Positions 33,183 to 42,735 of a stretch of DNA of 64,000 nt are shown here, in pieces. The position numbers were made by a program, and so were the translations under genes. This DNA is from Gonocerus acuteangulatus. Lineage: Eukaryota > Arthropoda > Insecta > Hemiptera > Coreidae. How positions within the stretch are numbered: the first letter of the stretch is position 1; every line of letters starts with the position of its first letter. The stretch covers positions 38,040,054 through 38,104,053 of the forward strand of contig OX328123.1 in NCBI GenBank assembly GCA_946811695.1, written 5' to 3'. The notes beneath the pieces were generated by a model. The model made no database searches and was not told the origin of the DNA. It was given only the letters and a program-made list of their open reading frames with translations.

Positions 33183-33480
33183 CTCCTCCGAAGGAAAGTA
33201 GCTATTGAGGTTGCACTCATGACGGAATTTTTGAAAAATTTCTTCAAATCTTTATCGATCCTACCTATTAGACACCGAAAATGACCCCCGTTAAAATTTA
33301 TATATATATATGTCTGTTAACACGATAGCGGCCAGAGTTTTTGTTTTTTCTTCACGAAACGTGGTATATAGCGTTCAATTAGCAAACGATTGAACGAGTT
33401 CGTTAACCACCAAAATCGGTCCACCGGAAGGGGGGGGGGGTTACCCCGAACCAATTTACTTACTATGTTTGAATTGAAAC
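33183..33480 (+). repeat. Family B repeat, left outer arm around ELOF1
   Basis: GCTATTGAGGTTGCACTCAT, ACCGAAAATGACCCCCGTTA, a short TA tract, GTTAACACGATAGCGGCCAG, AAACGATTGAACGAG and a G run. The inverted partner is at 36100-36425. Confidence 0.8.
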
Positions 33481-33499
33481 AGGTGTTATTTATGTTTTT

Positions 33500-33610
33500 A
33501 TTTTATTTATCTATATAGGTTATTTTAAGCAAATTATTCAGGAATGCACTCGACACTACCCAATTCTGAGGAAAGTGCTTAGTTATGCAGCTCCTGCGTG
33601 ACGGACTTTT
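33500..33610 (+). repeat. Left inner arm around ELOF1, ending in M45
   Basis: ATTTATCTATATAGGTTATT, AGCAAATTATTCAGG, and AAGTGCTTAGTTATGCAGCT with CTGCGTGACGGACTTTT. The reverse complement lies at 35253-35400. Confidence 0.7.
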
Positions 33611-33843
33611 GATTCTTCGTAACGCCCGCTAAAGCATCTCGATTAAAAGTTAGATTTTTGCGCCACAATGCACAGGTAACTGTCAGTTGTCAACTACTAA
33701 CCGGAAATTACTCACCCCATATATACCATGATTGCGTCTGAAACAAAAAAAAAATAACGCTAAAAGAATCGTTATGGTAAGTAATTGAACCTAACAGCGA
33801 AATCAGTTTATTCGTAGACTAACAGCGATTCTAAACAAGATAA

Positions 33844-34104
33844 CTAATACGAATATATTTCTGTAGGAATTGCTGGATCGAGGAAATTGAGCTTGAGAAG
33901 AATGAACAAAATCCAAAATGTCCACAGGTATTTTATTTTGCAGAACGTTTTCAGGGACTAAGCCCCATTTTCAACGCCCATGCAAAGGTTCTTATTCAGC
34001 CGAGCCTTGCTCCTAGTCTGCAAAAAATTCCTGCGGAAAGTTTGGAATTTATTTATCCTTCTAAAATGAATATAGTATTTATAAAAAGTTTTGAGAATTT
34101 TTGA
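33844..34104 (+). CDS. Unassigned exon-like open stretch upstream of ELOF1
   Basis: An open stretch of 86 codons with no early ATG. The segment 33867-33927 looks like an exon: acceptor TTTCTGTAG, then NCWIEEIELEKNEQNPKCPQ, then CAG|GTATTT. The C-x2-C before it (FCRNC) and CPQ are RING-like in flavour, but this is weak. It could be a 5' exon of another transcript, a worn gene scrap, or chance. Confidence 0.2.
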   Translation, partial: LIRIYFCRNCWIEEIELEKNEQNPKCPQVFYFAERFQGLSPIFNAHAKVLIQPSLAPSLQKIPAESLEFIYPSKMNIVFIKSFENF

Positions 34105-34149
34105 TTTGCGCTCAATAGGAAACAGATTTTTTCAATGTGATGAACATCC

Positions 34150-34390
34150 AGATACTCCTGAATGAGTGGTGATAAGCTGACATTCAATGACTAATAACAT
34201 GATATTGCCATTCAGTGGGTGATTGATGAAGTGGGTTTAAAATACCACCATTCAATCACTAAATGATGAGATAACATTTAAGATTTTATCATTCTATGAC
34301 TGAATGATAAGATGACATTTAATGATAAATCATTAAATGACTAATTGATAAGATGACCTTCAATATATTATCATTGAATGGCGACTTTTA
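34150..34390. repeat. Minisatellite-like repeats upstream of ELOF1
   Basis: Repeats of the type AATGATAAGATGACATT(T/C)AA, imperfect, with unit length about 40-60 bases. No known regulatory role. Confidence 0.6.
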
Positions 34391-34480
34391 TTTGAGGCGA
34401 TATTGCCTTAACATCTACGAATGTTTTTAAGGATATTTTTTTTGTTTAAAGGTGGCATACATTTTCATTTAGAGGCAAGA

Positions 34481-34596
34481 ATGGGACGGCGTAAAAGTAA
34501 CAGAAAACCGCCACCGAAGCGAAAAGCAATCGTACCTCTTGATACGCAATTCGACTGTCCTTTCTGTAATCACGAAAAATCTTGTGAAGTCATAAT
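34481..34596 (+). CDS. ELOF1: ELOF1 exon 1
   Basis: From ATG to ATAAT|GTAAGT. Encodes residues 1-38 and two bases of codon 39. Confidence 0.95.
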
Positions 34597-34844
34597 GTAA
34601 GTATTTATTGCTACGTTTTTTAAAAACATTTAATCAAATGCGAAAAATTGCGAAATAAATAACTTTACATATTCTTATTTTCCTAAAGTAATTTGTGCGT
34701 TCTCTTTCCAGGGATAAAGCCCGACAATGCGCAAAAATTATTTGTAGAGTATGTCTGGAAGATTATCAGACCGTTACCAATTTTTTATCTGAGCCGGTGG
34801 ACGTTTACAACGACTGGATTGACGCCTGCGACAAAACTAACTAA
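34481..34844 (+). CDS. ELOF1: ELOF1, transcription elongation factor 1 homologue
   Basis: Two exons, 34481-34596 and 34712-34844, joined by a GTAAGT...TTTCCAG intron of 115 bases that splits the Met39 codon. The product has 82 residues (human ELOF1 has 83). Seen: the basic start [15 protein letters not shown], then CPFC (Cys26, Cys29) and CRVC (Cys50, Cys53), the zinc-ribbon ligands. Next come [20 protein letters not shown] and the acidic C-terminus, all family hallmarks. ELOF1 binds elongating RNA polymerase II in the nucleus and helps transcription-coupled repair. The ATG at 34481 is the only start giving the conserved MGRRKS N-terminus. A possible 5' UTR splice acceptor (TTTGTTTAAAG) lies 30 bases upstream. 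The gene lies between two pairs of inverted repeats. It is intact and keeps its intron. Confidence 0.97.
34712..34844 (+). CDS. ELOF1: ELOF1 exon 2
   Basis: From TCTTTCCAG|G to TAA. Encodes the second zinc pair and the conserved C-terminal half. Confidence 0.95.
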
Positions 34845-34950
34845 AATATAACGTTAGTAGGTATTAGCAATATAATATCTTTCTGTGGTACCGTTCATAT
34901 CCCTACTGACATTAGTAATGGAATAGACGCACTTATTGATAGTTTTTATT

Positions 34951-35040
34951 TCGCGAAAAATATAATTAATTAAATCTTAAAGAGAAGTAATATGATATAT
35001 TACTTCTCTTTAAGATTTAATTTATTATATTTTTCACGAA
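34951..35040. repeat. Long hairpin just 3' of ELOF1
   Basis: CTTAAAGAGAAGTAATAT is followed, after three bases, by its reverse complement ATATTACTTCTCTTTAAG. Weaker pairing extends both sides through TTTTTCGCGA-like ends. It could form in the ELOF1 3' transcript. Confidence 0.8.
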
Positions 35041-35252
35041 ATATAATATCCTAATATTATTAGGATCCACAACAGCATATTTACTCCATACCCTTTCTCA
35101 ACATTCACTTTTGGAAACACTCTTACACTGCTCCTCATTTTCTTAACGTGTTTTACTAAATTAATCAGTTAATTGGTTGTTAAAAAACAACAACCAATTA
35201 AAGAGTTAGGTAAACAGATTCAAAACCCCGTTCAAAAGAACAAAAAAAAAGA

Positions 35253-35400
35253 AAAGTCCGTCACGCAGGAGCTGCATAACTAAGCACTTTCTTCAGAATT
35301 TGGTTAGTGTAGACTGCTTAAAGGGTAGATAATTTGCTTCAAATATCCTATACTTGAATAGGATATTTGAAGCAAATTATCTATTCATGTTTCTATTTTA
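35253..35400 (-). repeat. Right inner arm around ELOF1, with M45
   Basis: AAAAGTCCGTCACGCAGGAG, CTGCATAACTAAGCAC is the reverse complement of the left inner arm. The segment 35330-35379 is itself a near-perfect hairpin (TTTGCTTCAAATATCCTAT and its complement). Confidence 0.75.
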
Positions 35401-35699
35401 TTTATAAATAAAATATAAACATAGATAGTTCTCTTTTTTTAATTTTGTAATGAGTAACTGTTCAATTATTAACTTTGTAATTAATTTGCTTCCAGGGTTC
35501 TGTTTGTACATACATGAACACTTCATATTTTCGTCTTTTGATCTGACGCTGAACAGGATACAGTCCCACTAGTGGTAGAAAGCGTTCCTTGCGGCGACCT
35601 TGCGAACCTACGTCTGGCGGGCTATTCCATTGAAATATATTACAAAGTAATCCCGCCTTTCCGATTGACCGATTTAGCTCATTTTTACAACACTTCTTT

Positions 35700-36104
35700 C
35701 TCATGAGTTACCCACGAAGTATACCGCGTTTCGTTACAATACAGCAGAAATTACGACCGGTACGAGTATATTAGTAATTTGGGTCCGGAGTAACCCCCCC
35801 CCCCCTCCTAATGAACCGATTTAGTTTATTCTTACAACCCATTTTCCTCTATAGATAACCACTACGAATACTGAGTTTCGTCGAAATATAACAAAAAATA
35901 CGGCTGGTAGTGGCGAATTGGTAATGTGGGTCCGGAGTAAACCCCCCCCCCTCCTGATGACCCGATTTAGTTTATTTTTACAACCCATTTTTCTCTGTAG
36001 GTTAATACTACGAATACCTAATTTCGTTGAAATATATCAAAAACTACGGGGTGCATGGTCAAATTAGTGTCTTGGGTCCGGGGTAAACCCCCCCCCCCCC
36101 CCCT
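35700..36104. repeat. Tandem repeat, about three 145-base units
   Basis: Each unit has CTACGAATAC...TTTCGTCGAAATATA, TAGTGTCTTGGGTCCGG-type text, a run of C, and GACCGATTTAGTTTATT. The C runs lie near 35790, 35941 and 36088. The left outer arm carries only one worn unit. Confidence 0.75.
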
Positions 36105-36239
36105 TCCGTTTGACCGATTTTTTTGGTTTACGGACTCGTTCAATCGTTTGCTAATTGAACGCTATATACCAAGTTTCGTGGCGAAAAAACAAAAACTCTG
36201 GCCTGTATCGTGTTAACGGACACATAATAACTATATATG

Positions 36240-36324
<85 letters not shown>

Positions 36325-36425
36325 CTTTGAACGGGGGTCATTTTCGATAAAGATTTGAAGGAATTTTTGAAAAATTCCGTCATGAGTGCAACCTCAATAG
36401 CTACTTTTCTTCGGAGGAAAGTGCT
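36105..36425 (-). repeat. Family B repeat, right outer arm around ELOF1
   Basis: Reverse complement of 33183-33450: ATCGTGTTAACGGACACA, (TA)n at 36238-36323, ATGAGTGCAACCTCAATAGC. The antisense frame at 36155-36358 is a repeat shadow. Confidence 0.8.
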
Positions 36426-37125
36426 AAAAGAAACAGTTTCGAAGTTTCATAAACTTATTTCTCCGATTGACATCGCCCCATCGAAAATTACATCGGAACC
36501 TTTTTTGTGGTATTTGTAGAGAATTTAGTAAGCTTTCGAATGGGCACCATCCATATACCACGATTTCTTAATCGTTTTCGAATAACCGTTAGAAAATATA
36601 CCTAACATGAATACTTTTCATGTATATTAATAAATATTTTTTATAATACTTTCTTGCCTCCAAACGCAACCAAAATTTAAACATCTTAGATTAGATGAAT
36701 GTCAAACGTCTGAAACAAGTTTCAACTGAATCAATCGTTTCTGAATACCCAAACTGAAAAGTAGTTTGGAAAAGTAGGTGTATTGATGTTTCTTGTAAAA
36801 CGTTACAAATCGTTTTAAAAAATAGTTTCATTCGTTTTACCGTCTGTAAAAATAGAACACTGTCTTTTTTTTTTTTTTTAATTTTAAGGCCCAGGTACTT
36901 ATACATAATAGATTTTTAGGACTGGTTATCTAAAGGTTATACCTGAAATACACTTCACTTAAAACTGCATTTATTTTCATTGTAACATAGAATAGATTGG
37001 AACACAACAAAACATAACATTGAATGAACTGTAACTAACTGAAAACTTGTGTTATAACCTTCTGGTTACTAAGCAAAAGCAAATGTCTATAGAGTAGTGA
37101 TAAATGCGTAGATATTACAAAACCC
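36426..37125. other. Family A-like fragment then AT-rich DNA
   Basis: ATTTCTCCGATTGACATCGC and TTTGTAGAGAATTTAGTAAG (family A lines, minus) up to about 36800. No gene. Confidence 0.55.
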
Positions 37126-37567
37126 GTAAAAAACAAACATTGAAAAAAGAAGGCCAAGTTTCAGGCCTCTCTCAAAAACAGTTTGCCTGTGAAAGTTATG
37201 ATATCATAGTATTGGCCCAAGTTTTATGCCTTTAATAATTTGTCTAGAACATAATAATCCCCTTAATACTTGCCCACGTTTTAACTTACATCAGAGAGTT
37301 TTTAATAACCCTGACTCGTTATCTTAAGAGCCAGAATCTTTAAATGCCAGTAAGTTTATAATAAATCCGATCGTCATAGCGGCCACCAATGAACGAAATC
37401 TGTCCAAGTTGGAAATGCACAAATAAGTGAGCGGGGATTATTAGATTCTTGACAAGGTATTAAGGGCCTACAACTTGGCCCAATAATTTGATATCATAGC
37501 TGTCATATGCAAACTATTTCTTGGCCTGGACTTGGCCTCTTTTTTTCAACGTTAGTTTTTTGGGGGA
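37126..37567. mobile_element. MITE with about 150-bp inverted ends
   Basis: The left end AAAAAACAAACATTGAAAAA, GAAGGCCAAGTTTCAGGCC is mirrored by GGCCTGGACTTGGCCTC, TTTTTTTCAACGTTAGTTTT. Matches continue inward (ATGATATC, GGGCCAAGTT, AATAATCCCC). No target duplication was settled and no frame seen. Confidence 0.65.
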
Positions 37568-38399
37568 TAATAGTAAAATCATACGATACATGTCAATAAG
37601 AAAATATTTGAATTAGATTATTTTTGTTCTTTCATTGGATATAATCATTTCTGTTTTAGATAATGACCAAGAAAGAATAGTAACCATGAGATCAATGTTC
37701 ATTCGGTGAAAAGAAATTCTGCAGAGAATTCGTGATTTTTCACCCTTTCCAAGTATTATTGTATATTAGAATTTCTACAATGACATCATATATGACCATT
37801 TGTAAATATTTAATGATTTTATTTCAATATAAAATGAACAAATAAATATAATAATTATTTTACTATGACCTTACACTATATCTGTGTGAAAATGTTTTAT
37901 TTATATTCATTATTTTGTATATATATTTTAATTGTAAATATAAAATTTTAAATTTCTTGTTGTTTTAATTTAAGATTTATTTTTATTATCAGAATTGTTT
38001 CTGGTTTTTCTTTATTGTTTAAGTAATGTAATAATTACAAAAACACACAGTAACAAAGGAAAAAAATCTCAGACTCATAAGAAGAAAATACTATTTTAGA
38101 AAGTCGACGTACATTGCATGATAAATCAGGATCTTCAGATATATCCGAAAATGATCTAAGATACATGTAACAAAAAATGACAATCCAATTGCAACATGAT
38201 TCATACTAGCCCCAATTTATGAATTTCTTTTGATGACTTAAATCTCCTCCTGCTTTCTGAGATATCATTTGTCAGCGGTGCGATTTCTCACCGCTTGGTG
38301 AAAACATACGTAAAAAGTATAAAAATTTGATTATCCAAAATAGATAGTTTCACCCGCAAGGTCCATGGACTGAAATACTCATTTTACTGTTAAATGCAC

Positions 38400-38430
<31 letters not shown>

Positions 38431-38540
38431 AAAAAGAGAAGTAGTAGAAGACCCCGTTCCAAAACACAAAACTCCCAATTTCAAAGTTTAAGCAATTATT
38501 CCTCTTATTGACATCGCCCCATCGAAATTTATTTCAGAAC
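37568..38540. other. AT-rich, no gene recognised
   Basis: An A homopolymer of about 27 at 38401-38427. A family A line (TGACATCGCCCCATCGAAAT) at 38508-38540. Confidence 0.45.
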
Positions 38541-38544
38541 CTTT

Positions 38545-38687
38545 TAGCGCGGTTCCTCCCTCCCCCATAGGGAGGAACCCCGCTTATAAGGTTGATACAA
38601 TGAAACAATCCGGAAGTGCCGACTAGAAAATTTTGCGTTTCAGAACCCCTAGAGACCGAAAATGATGGTGGTTCAAATTTGTATATA

Positions 38688-38744
<57 letters not shown>

Positions 38745-39340
38745 CTGTTCGCTCTCTAGCTCGAAGACGAATGGTCCGATTTTGATGAAATTTGGTACAA
38801 AAATCCGTCGTCCAATTTGAAAGGTCAAGTTCGTTAACCAGCGAAATCCGCCTACCGGAAGATGGCGTTTGGGGCGAAATTCGCGCAAAAAAAATCGTAA
38901 CGCTTACGTTTTTGAGTTCATAAGCTTCTAAGTACTCGTTTTATATGATTCCTGGGCTAGGAAAACGAATGAAACCATTTTCAAGGCGATAGCTTTAACC
39001 GTTTTTGAGAAAATTGGAAAAATATTTTTTGAATACCGTTTTTGGTTTGGGTACTTAGAATCATGGGATTCAGTTGAAACTTTATCTGCATGTTCTACTT
39101 TCATTAAAACTAATATGTTGAAAGTTTTGTTACGTTTGGAGTTAAGGAAGGGTTAGAATAAAATATTTTATGAACAGACATGAAAAGTTTTGGGAAGTTC
39201 GTATACTTTCATTAATATCTCGAACACGGTTGGGAAATCGTGGTAAGTGGATAGAAACTATTTGAAAGCTTACTAAATTCTCTACAAAAAAGATTCTAAA
39301 ACTATTTTTGATTAGGTTATGTCAATCGGAGAAATAAGTG
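38545..39340 (-). repeat. Family A copy with terminal hairpin and (TA)n
   Basis: TTAGCGCGGTTCC with hairpin CCTCCCT...AGGGAGG, TA at 38682-38741, ATGGTCCGATTTTGATGAAA, GGCGATAGCTTTAACCG, GATTCAGTTGAAACTTTATC. A close copy of 3735-4680 and 6005-6830. Confidence 0.75.
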
Positions 39341-39944
39341 CTTAAAACTTCAAATACGTCTGTTTTGTTCTTATGAACGGGTTTTTGTCGTTCTTGTTGT
39401 AATTTTTGTCTCTTTCCCTTCGTTTTTTATTGCTTTTTAGTTTTGTAATTTCTTATGTTGCGAAAATTTTGTGTGTAAAACAGGATATGAAAAATGAGGC
39501 CAATTTTCTGTTGCTAGAAATAATATAAATTTTGGGAACTTTCTTTAATATCTCGAAAACTGTTGAGAATTTTGGTAAACGGAAGAATACCATTAGAAAG
39601 CTTATTAAATGCTCTACATAAAAGGTTCTAATGAAAGTTTTGATTAGGCGATGTCAATCGGAGAAATAAGAGCTTAAAGCTTTAAAGTAATTGATTTCGC
39701 TTATTCAAAGTGTTCTTTTCGCCTGTATTTTATTCCTTGTTATTTTTTAATTGCTTATAGTTGGATAATGTATTCGAAAATAAAACAGGTTAAGTAAAAT
39801 AACAAAAACAATTTATTGTTAGAAATATAGATTTCCAAGATTCCAAGACCTTGCAACTAGCGGGACGGTTTCTTGTGTTGCCGACCCTTCCAGGTCAGAT
39901 TGTAAATCCTACCTTTCAAGACTGGTGGAACCAAAATATAACTG

Positions 39945-40297
39945 TCAGGGTTCGGTCACTGCTACTTAATAAAACTACATTTTATCGTAAAAATGGTTTT
40001 ATTGTGCCGACGTTTCGGCTTGAACTTCAAGCCTTCATCAGGGCTGTAAATACAAGTAGGACATATTTAACACTAATATATGCACATATCTATGTAAATA
40101 TATATATATATATATATATACATATATAATATATATATTTATGTATATGCATATACACATACACATATACACGCACACATATGTACATATATATGCCCAC
40201 ATACCTACACATATGGGGTATGTATTATTAAGTAGCAGTGACCTAACCCGGACAATCCCTACCTTGCATCATCAACGGTCAACGATCTCCTCTCAAC
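39945..40297. mobile_element. Hammerhead-bearing insertion with 12-13-base target duplication
   Basis: Flanked by AAAATATAACTG (39933-39944) and AAAATAATAACTG (40298-40310). The ends are inverted: GGTTCGGTCACTGCTACTTA at the left and TAAGTAGCAGTGACCTAACC at the right. Contains a hammerhead-like motif at 40009-40041, an AT microsatellite (40098-40139) and a CATATACACA repeat. The right end (CATCAACGGTCAACGATCTC) matches the element at 56898-57040. Confidence 0.65.
40009..40041 (-). ncRNA. Hammerhead-ribozyme-like motif, intact core
   Basis: Minus strand: CTGATGA, one extra A, stem GGCTTGA/TCAAGCC (7 bp), GAAAC, GTC. Helix I can form three pairs (GCC before the core, GGC after the cleavage triplet). 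All core bases are present. The minimal helix III (C-G beside GAAA and GUC) is as described for hammerheads of Penelope-like elements and retrozymes. Activity is untested, and the extra A is unusual. Confidence 0.55.
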
Positions 40298-40395
40298 AAA
40301 ATAATAACTGCTTCTATTTTAATCTTTCGAAATTAGACTAGGGATAAGAACGGAACCGCGCTAAGATTAGGCAGTTCCTGCGAGTCGGACTTTTT

Positions 40396-40806
40396 TTTGT
40401 AGAGACTTCAGTAAGCTTCGGAATGTTACTCTTCCACCTACCAAACAATTTTCTAACCGTCATTGAGATATTTTAGGAAATATACAAAGATCCGAAAACG
40501 TTTTATGTTTGTGAATAAAATTTGATTTTTTTTTCTAATACTTCCTTAACACTAAACGCAATCAAAATTTAATTATCGCAGATTATATGAATTTCAAACG
40601 TCTGGAACAATTTTCAATTGAATCAATCGTTTCTGAATACCCAAACTGAAAACTATTTTGGAAACGAATTTGACCTTTTAAATTGGACGAATGATTTTTG
40701 TATCAAATTTCATCAAAATTTTACTAGTTTTGAGCATGTGAGAGAGCGAACAGCCCGATGAGGTCAACCTCATAAACGAGTTTCCTCCCTATGGTAGGAT
40801 ACATAT

Positions 40807-40858
<52 letters not shown>

Positions 40859-41241
40859 ATATATATATATAAGGAAATTACATCCAAAACATAAGGATCT
40901 CGCATTCATAGTACATCTCAAATGCAACAGGAACGTTAATTTGAGCTAGGTCTAATTGAGAACAGGGAAGAAGAAAATAATATTTAATCAGCTTTCGTTT
41001 GTTATAGAATGGTCATGTCACTGGGACGCAGGGTTTCCCAGATATAATTGAAAACCCGAAAAATGGGACCTTTAAACCCCCCTTCCCCCCGGCACAAAGG
41101 CTACGGGCGAGGACTTTTGATATGTTGACCTCCTAACTAGGTGAAACAAAGTTATGAAGTCAAAAATTGTGTTCCAAGCATTTCCATCTATAACTCTTAG
41201 TTGCCTGGACTATTAGTCGCTAAATTTCAGATTTCACGATG
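40396..41241. repeat. Family A fragments, (TA)n, and a repeat also found after the Copia element
   Basis: 40400-40790 holds family A lines in reverse. TA at 40801-40871. Bases 40980-41220 (GTCATGTCACTGGGACGCAG, GGCGAGGACTTTTGATATGT) recur at 46925-47155, on the other side of the retrotransposon. Confidence 0.6.
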
Positions 41242-41246
41242 AACAC

Positions 41247-41436
41247 TGTTGAATGTAAATATTATTTATATTTCTGTGTGTATCGATACTATATTGCTAG
41301 GTGTGGTCAGGCGCTCCCCGCCCCTTTTTTTCTTATCTGTAAGCTCCCTACTAGTGCAGTGTCCTGAACCATACGTGATCTGTATTCATCTGCATAATAA
41401 AGTGCTTATTCCTATAAATACTTACCTTTTTTAACA
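41247..41436 (+). repeat. Copia 5' LTR
   Basis: TGTTGAATGTAAATATTATT to ACCTTTTTTAACA. TATAAA-type promoter text is weak. CATAATAAAGTGC near 41391 is a plausible poly(A) signal. Confidence 0.95.
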
Positions 41437-41454
41437 GGTTATGGGCCCAGCGGT
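41437..41454 (+). promoter_or_regulatory. Copia primer-binding site
   Basis: GGTTATGGGCCCAGCG directly follows the LTR. It matches the initiator-tRNA-Met internal site used by Copia-type elements. Confidence 0.75.
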
Positions 41455-41701
41455 ACTCGGTTGTGTGTTCAATCTTTATGAACTTTCGTTATTTTAGTTT
41501 CTCCGGAATAAGTTCAACCGTCAGGTTAGTTTTCGAACAGTTGCACGTGGTTCGTTCGTTGGAACATGGATTCACATCACCAAATCCTGTTAAGTGGATC
41601 AGAAAACTGGGAAGTTCAGATTAGTCATTGTCTTAAAGAACAAAAATTGCTATGATGTGTGAACTGATGACATTAAGCCACCGGCCGACTCTGATGAAAA
41701 A

Positions 41702-42735
41702 ACGGTAATTATGGATGACCGCTGCCCTAAGCCCTATCAACATGAAACTTGGCATACTTACTCATTTTGACCTAATTAAGAAGGTAAAATTAAAAGTAAC
41801 TCGCGGTCAGGCCTAGAAAACTATTTATTAAGCACTAAAGTTGAGTGATATACAGGTTACAACAGCTGACGTAAACAAACTATTTCTTAACACGCGCATG
41901 CGCAGGAATGTCAACTTGGGCGGGAAAGACTTGCTGATTCAAATATACGAAGTGTAATTGAAATTTAGACTCACCTTGTGGTAGCTGACTTGGTCGTAAA
42001 CTGTCGCTTTTGGGCATACTTGCTATGCGTTTCCGCTCGATCCGCTACGCTCCGCTCGCTCAAGAAAACATCAAAACCCCTAGTCAATCCAACTCGCAGA
42101 AATAAAAAGAATTCTATGCACAAAAGTCGTCCAAGGCAGTTGTTGTAACCTGTATATCACTCAACTTTAGTGCTTAATAAATAGTTTTCTAGGCCTCACC
42201 GCGAGTTACTTTTAATTTTACCTTCTTAATTAGGTCAAAATGAGTAAGTATGCCAAGTTTCATGTTGATAGGGCTTAGGGCAGCAGTTGTCCATAATGGT
42301 TAGGGAAGACTGCCTTGGACGACTTTTGTGCATAGAATTCTTTTTATTTCTGCGAGTTGGATTGACTAGGGGTTTTGATGTTTTCTTGAGCGAGCGGAGC
42401 GAGCGGAAACGCATAGCAAGTATGCCCAAAAGCGACAGTTTACGACCAAGTCAGCTACCACAAGGTGAGTCTAAATTTCAATTACACTTCGTATATTTGA
42501 ATCAGCAAGTCTTTCCCGCCCAAGTTGACATTCCTGCGCATGCGCGTGTTAAGAAATAGTTTGTTTACGTCAGCTGTTGTAACCTGTATATCACTCAACT
42601 TTAGTGCTTAATAAATAGTTTTCTAGGCCTGACCGCGAGTTACTTTTAATTTTACCTTCTTAATTAGGTCAAAATGAGTAAGTATGCCAAGTTTCATGTT
42701 GATAGGGCTTAGGGCAGCGGTCATCCATAATTACC
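41702..42735. mobile_element. Palindromic element inserted in Copia gag
   Basis: The left arm CGGTAATTATGGATGACCGC mirrors the right end GCGGTCATCCATAATTACCG. The arms match for about 430 bases each. Between them, 42141-42300 is a further inverted copy of the terminal part. Both arms carry GCGCATGCGC (NRF-1-like palindrome), TTGGGCGGGAAAG (E2F-like), and the GCGTTTCCGCTCG / CAATCCAACTCGCA segment shared with 9048-10167. The target duplication is unclear because TAATTA at the ends is itself palindromic. Confidence 0.75.
42400..42470 (+). promoter_or_regulatory. First-exon-like segment in the palindromic element
   Basis: An ATG at about 42420 opens MPKSDSLRPSQLPQ and is followed by CAAG|GTGAGT, an ideal splice donor. 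The mirrored copy lies in the left arm. It may be a captured promoter and first exon of a host gene. Confidence 0.35.

Larger units (their letters stand above)
39341..40395. repeat. Second family A segment ending in M45, split by a hammerhead-bearing insertion
   Basis: 39530-39944 matches 4420-5400 (GGTAAACGGAAGAATACCAT; AGATTTCCAAGATTCCAAGA). M45 lies at 40352-40395. The insertion 39945-40297 interrupts GGTGGAACCAAAATA/ATAACTGCTTC. Confidence 0.7.
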